Positions 14,123 to 14,242 of a stretch of 14,242 bases of DNA are shown here, one piece after another. How positions within the stretch are numbered: the stretch's first letter is position 1; each line of letters starts with the position of its first letter. The notes below the pieces were generated by a model. That model did no database searches. It was not told where the DNA came from and saw only the letters and a program-made list of their open reading frames with translations. Where the stretch lies: positions 1 through 14,242 of the forward strand of contig CAZHRC010000030.1 in assembly GCA_964533865.1 (NCBI GenBank), written 5' to 3'. A program made the position numbers and the translations under genes. Source of the DNA: CAZHRC01 sp964533865 (GTDB lineage Bacteria; Bacillota; Clostridia; Tissierellales; Peptoniphilaceae).

Positions 14123-14230
14123 ATGATGAACTCAATTAATCAAAAATTGCATATTCCCCGATATATTCATTATAGTCGGCTCCTAGCCTATAGTTTAAAG
14201 AGTAGGATTGACATTATTGAAACCCCGTAA
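14123..14230 (+). CDS. Small ORF between csm5 and the array, ending inside the first repeat
   Basis: AAAGGAG (14110-14116) is 6 nt from ATG 14123 (a second ATG follows at 14126). The frame encodes 35 residues beginning MMNSINQKLHIPRYIHYSRL and ends in TAA at 14228-14230, which is within the GTAA loop of the repeat hairpin. The peptide is basic and matches no family I know. It could be the stub of a gene, such as csm6, removed when the array was placed here; a real leader peptide; or chance. The ribosome binding site is as good as those of the csm genes. Confidence 0.35.
   Translation: MMNSINQKLHIPRYIHYSRLLAYSLKSRIDIIETP
14147..14176 (+). promoter_or_regulatory. Possible leader promoter of the CRISPR array
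   Basis: TTGCAT (14147-14152) and TATAGT (14171-14176) are 18 nt apart in the 100-bp AT-rich leader between csm5 and the first repeat. The -10 is good and the -35 is weak. A start near 14183 would lie just before the repeat. The array could also be transcribed by readthrough from the csm operon, since no terminator follows csm5. Confidence 0.35.
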
Positions 14231-14242
14231 GGGGACGGAAAC
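14206..14242 (+). CRISPR. First repeat of a CRISPR array, cut by the window edge
   Basis: The last 37 nt, beginning GATTGACATTATTGAAA and ending GGACGGAAAC, have the form of a type III repeat. CCCC-GTAA-GGGG (14223-14234) is a perfect stem with a tetraloop, followed by the 8-nt ACGGAAAC (14235-14242), matching the crRNA 5' tag pattern of type III-A systems. This fixes transcription on the plus strand, the same as the csm genes. Only one copy is visible, so the repeat's left boundary and the spacers cannot be determined. Confidence 0.85.

Overview
The window comes from a low-to-mid GC bacterium. Strong AGGAGG-type ribosome binding sites, frequent TTG/GTG starts, a Cys4 zinc-type adenylate kinase and sigma-A-like promoters all point to Bacillota, probably a clostridial lineage. 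That placement is inference; no rRNA or strong taxonomic marker is present.

Layout. (1) Positions 1-4300 are an accessory region of small, mostly unrecognised genes with signs of decay. A 402-bp element (342-743) has inward-facing 24-bp ends that resemble IS256-family termini. It carries what looks like the first codons of a transposase and a 122-nt multi-segment palindrome. A third, solitary end of the same kind lies at 1155. Next come a small unknown gene (815-1123), an AlkD-like DNA glycosylase gene broken by two in-frame TAG codons (1444-2106), a two-helix membrane protein that appears to start at CTG (2310-2921), a tandem HicB-like protein on the minus strand (2950-3504) and a membrane protein with a C-terminal zinc ribbon (3741-4289). 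(2) Positions 4480-6350 hold a divergent pair: a short-chain dehydrogenase on the minus strand and a LysR-type regulator on the plus strand, with dyad sequences between them. (3) Positions 6570-7760 hold adk and cdd, nucleotide-metabolism genes separated by a strong intrinsic terminator that leaves no room for a separate cdd promoter. (4) Positions 7856-14242 hold a complete type III-A CRISPR effector operon, cas6-cas10/csm1-csm2-csm3-csm4-csm5. A good promoter precedes it and its genes are tightly spaced or overlap. A single CRISPR repeat is visible at the right edge of the window.

How the CRISPR locus should work: Cas6 would cut the repeat transcript 3' of the CCCC-GTAA-GGGG hairpin, leaving the 8-nt tag ACGGAAAC on each crRNA. 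Csm1-5 would assemble on that crRNA. Csm3 keeps the aspartate used for target RNA cleavage. Cas10 keeps both an HD nuclease motif and the GGDD cyclase motif, so it should be able to make cyclic oligoadenylate. No Csm6/Csx1 effector and no cas1/cas2 lies in the window. Where csm6 would often sit there is only a 35-codon ORF with a good ribosome binding site, and it runs into the first repeat and stops inside its hairpin loop. The main points to follow up are this leader ORF, the missing cyclic-oligoadenylate effector, the IS256-like miniature element with its long hairpin, the double-amber alkD and the CTG-start membrane gene.
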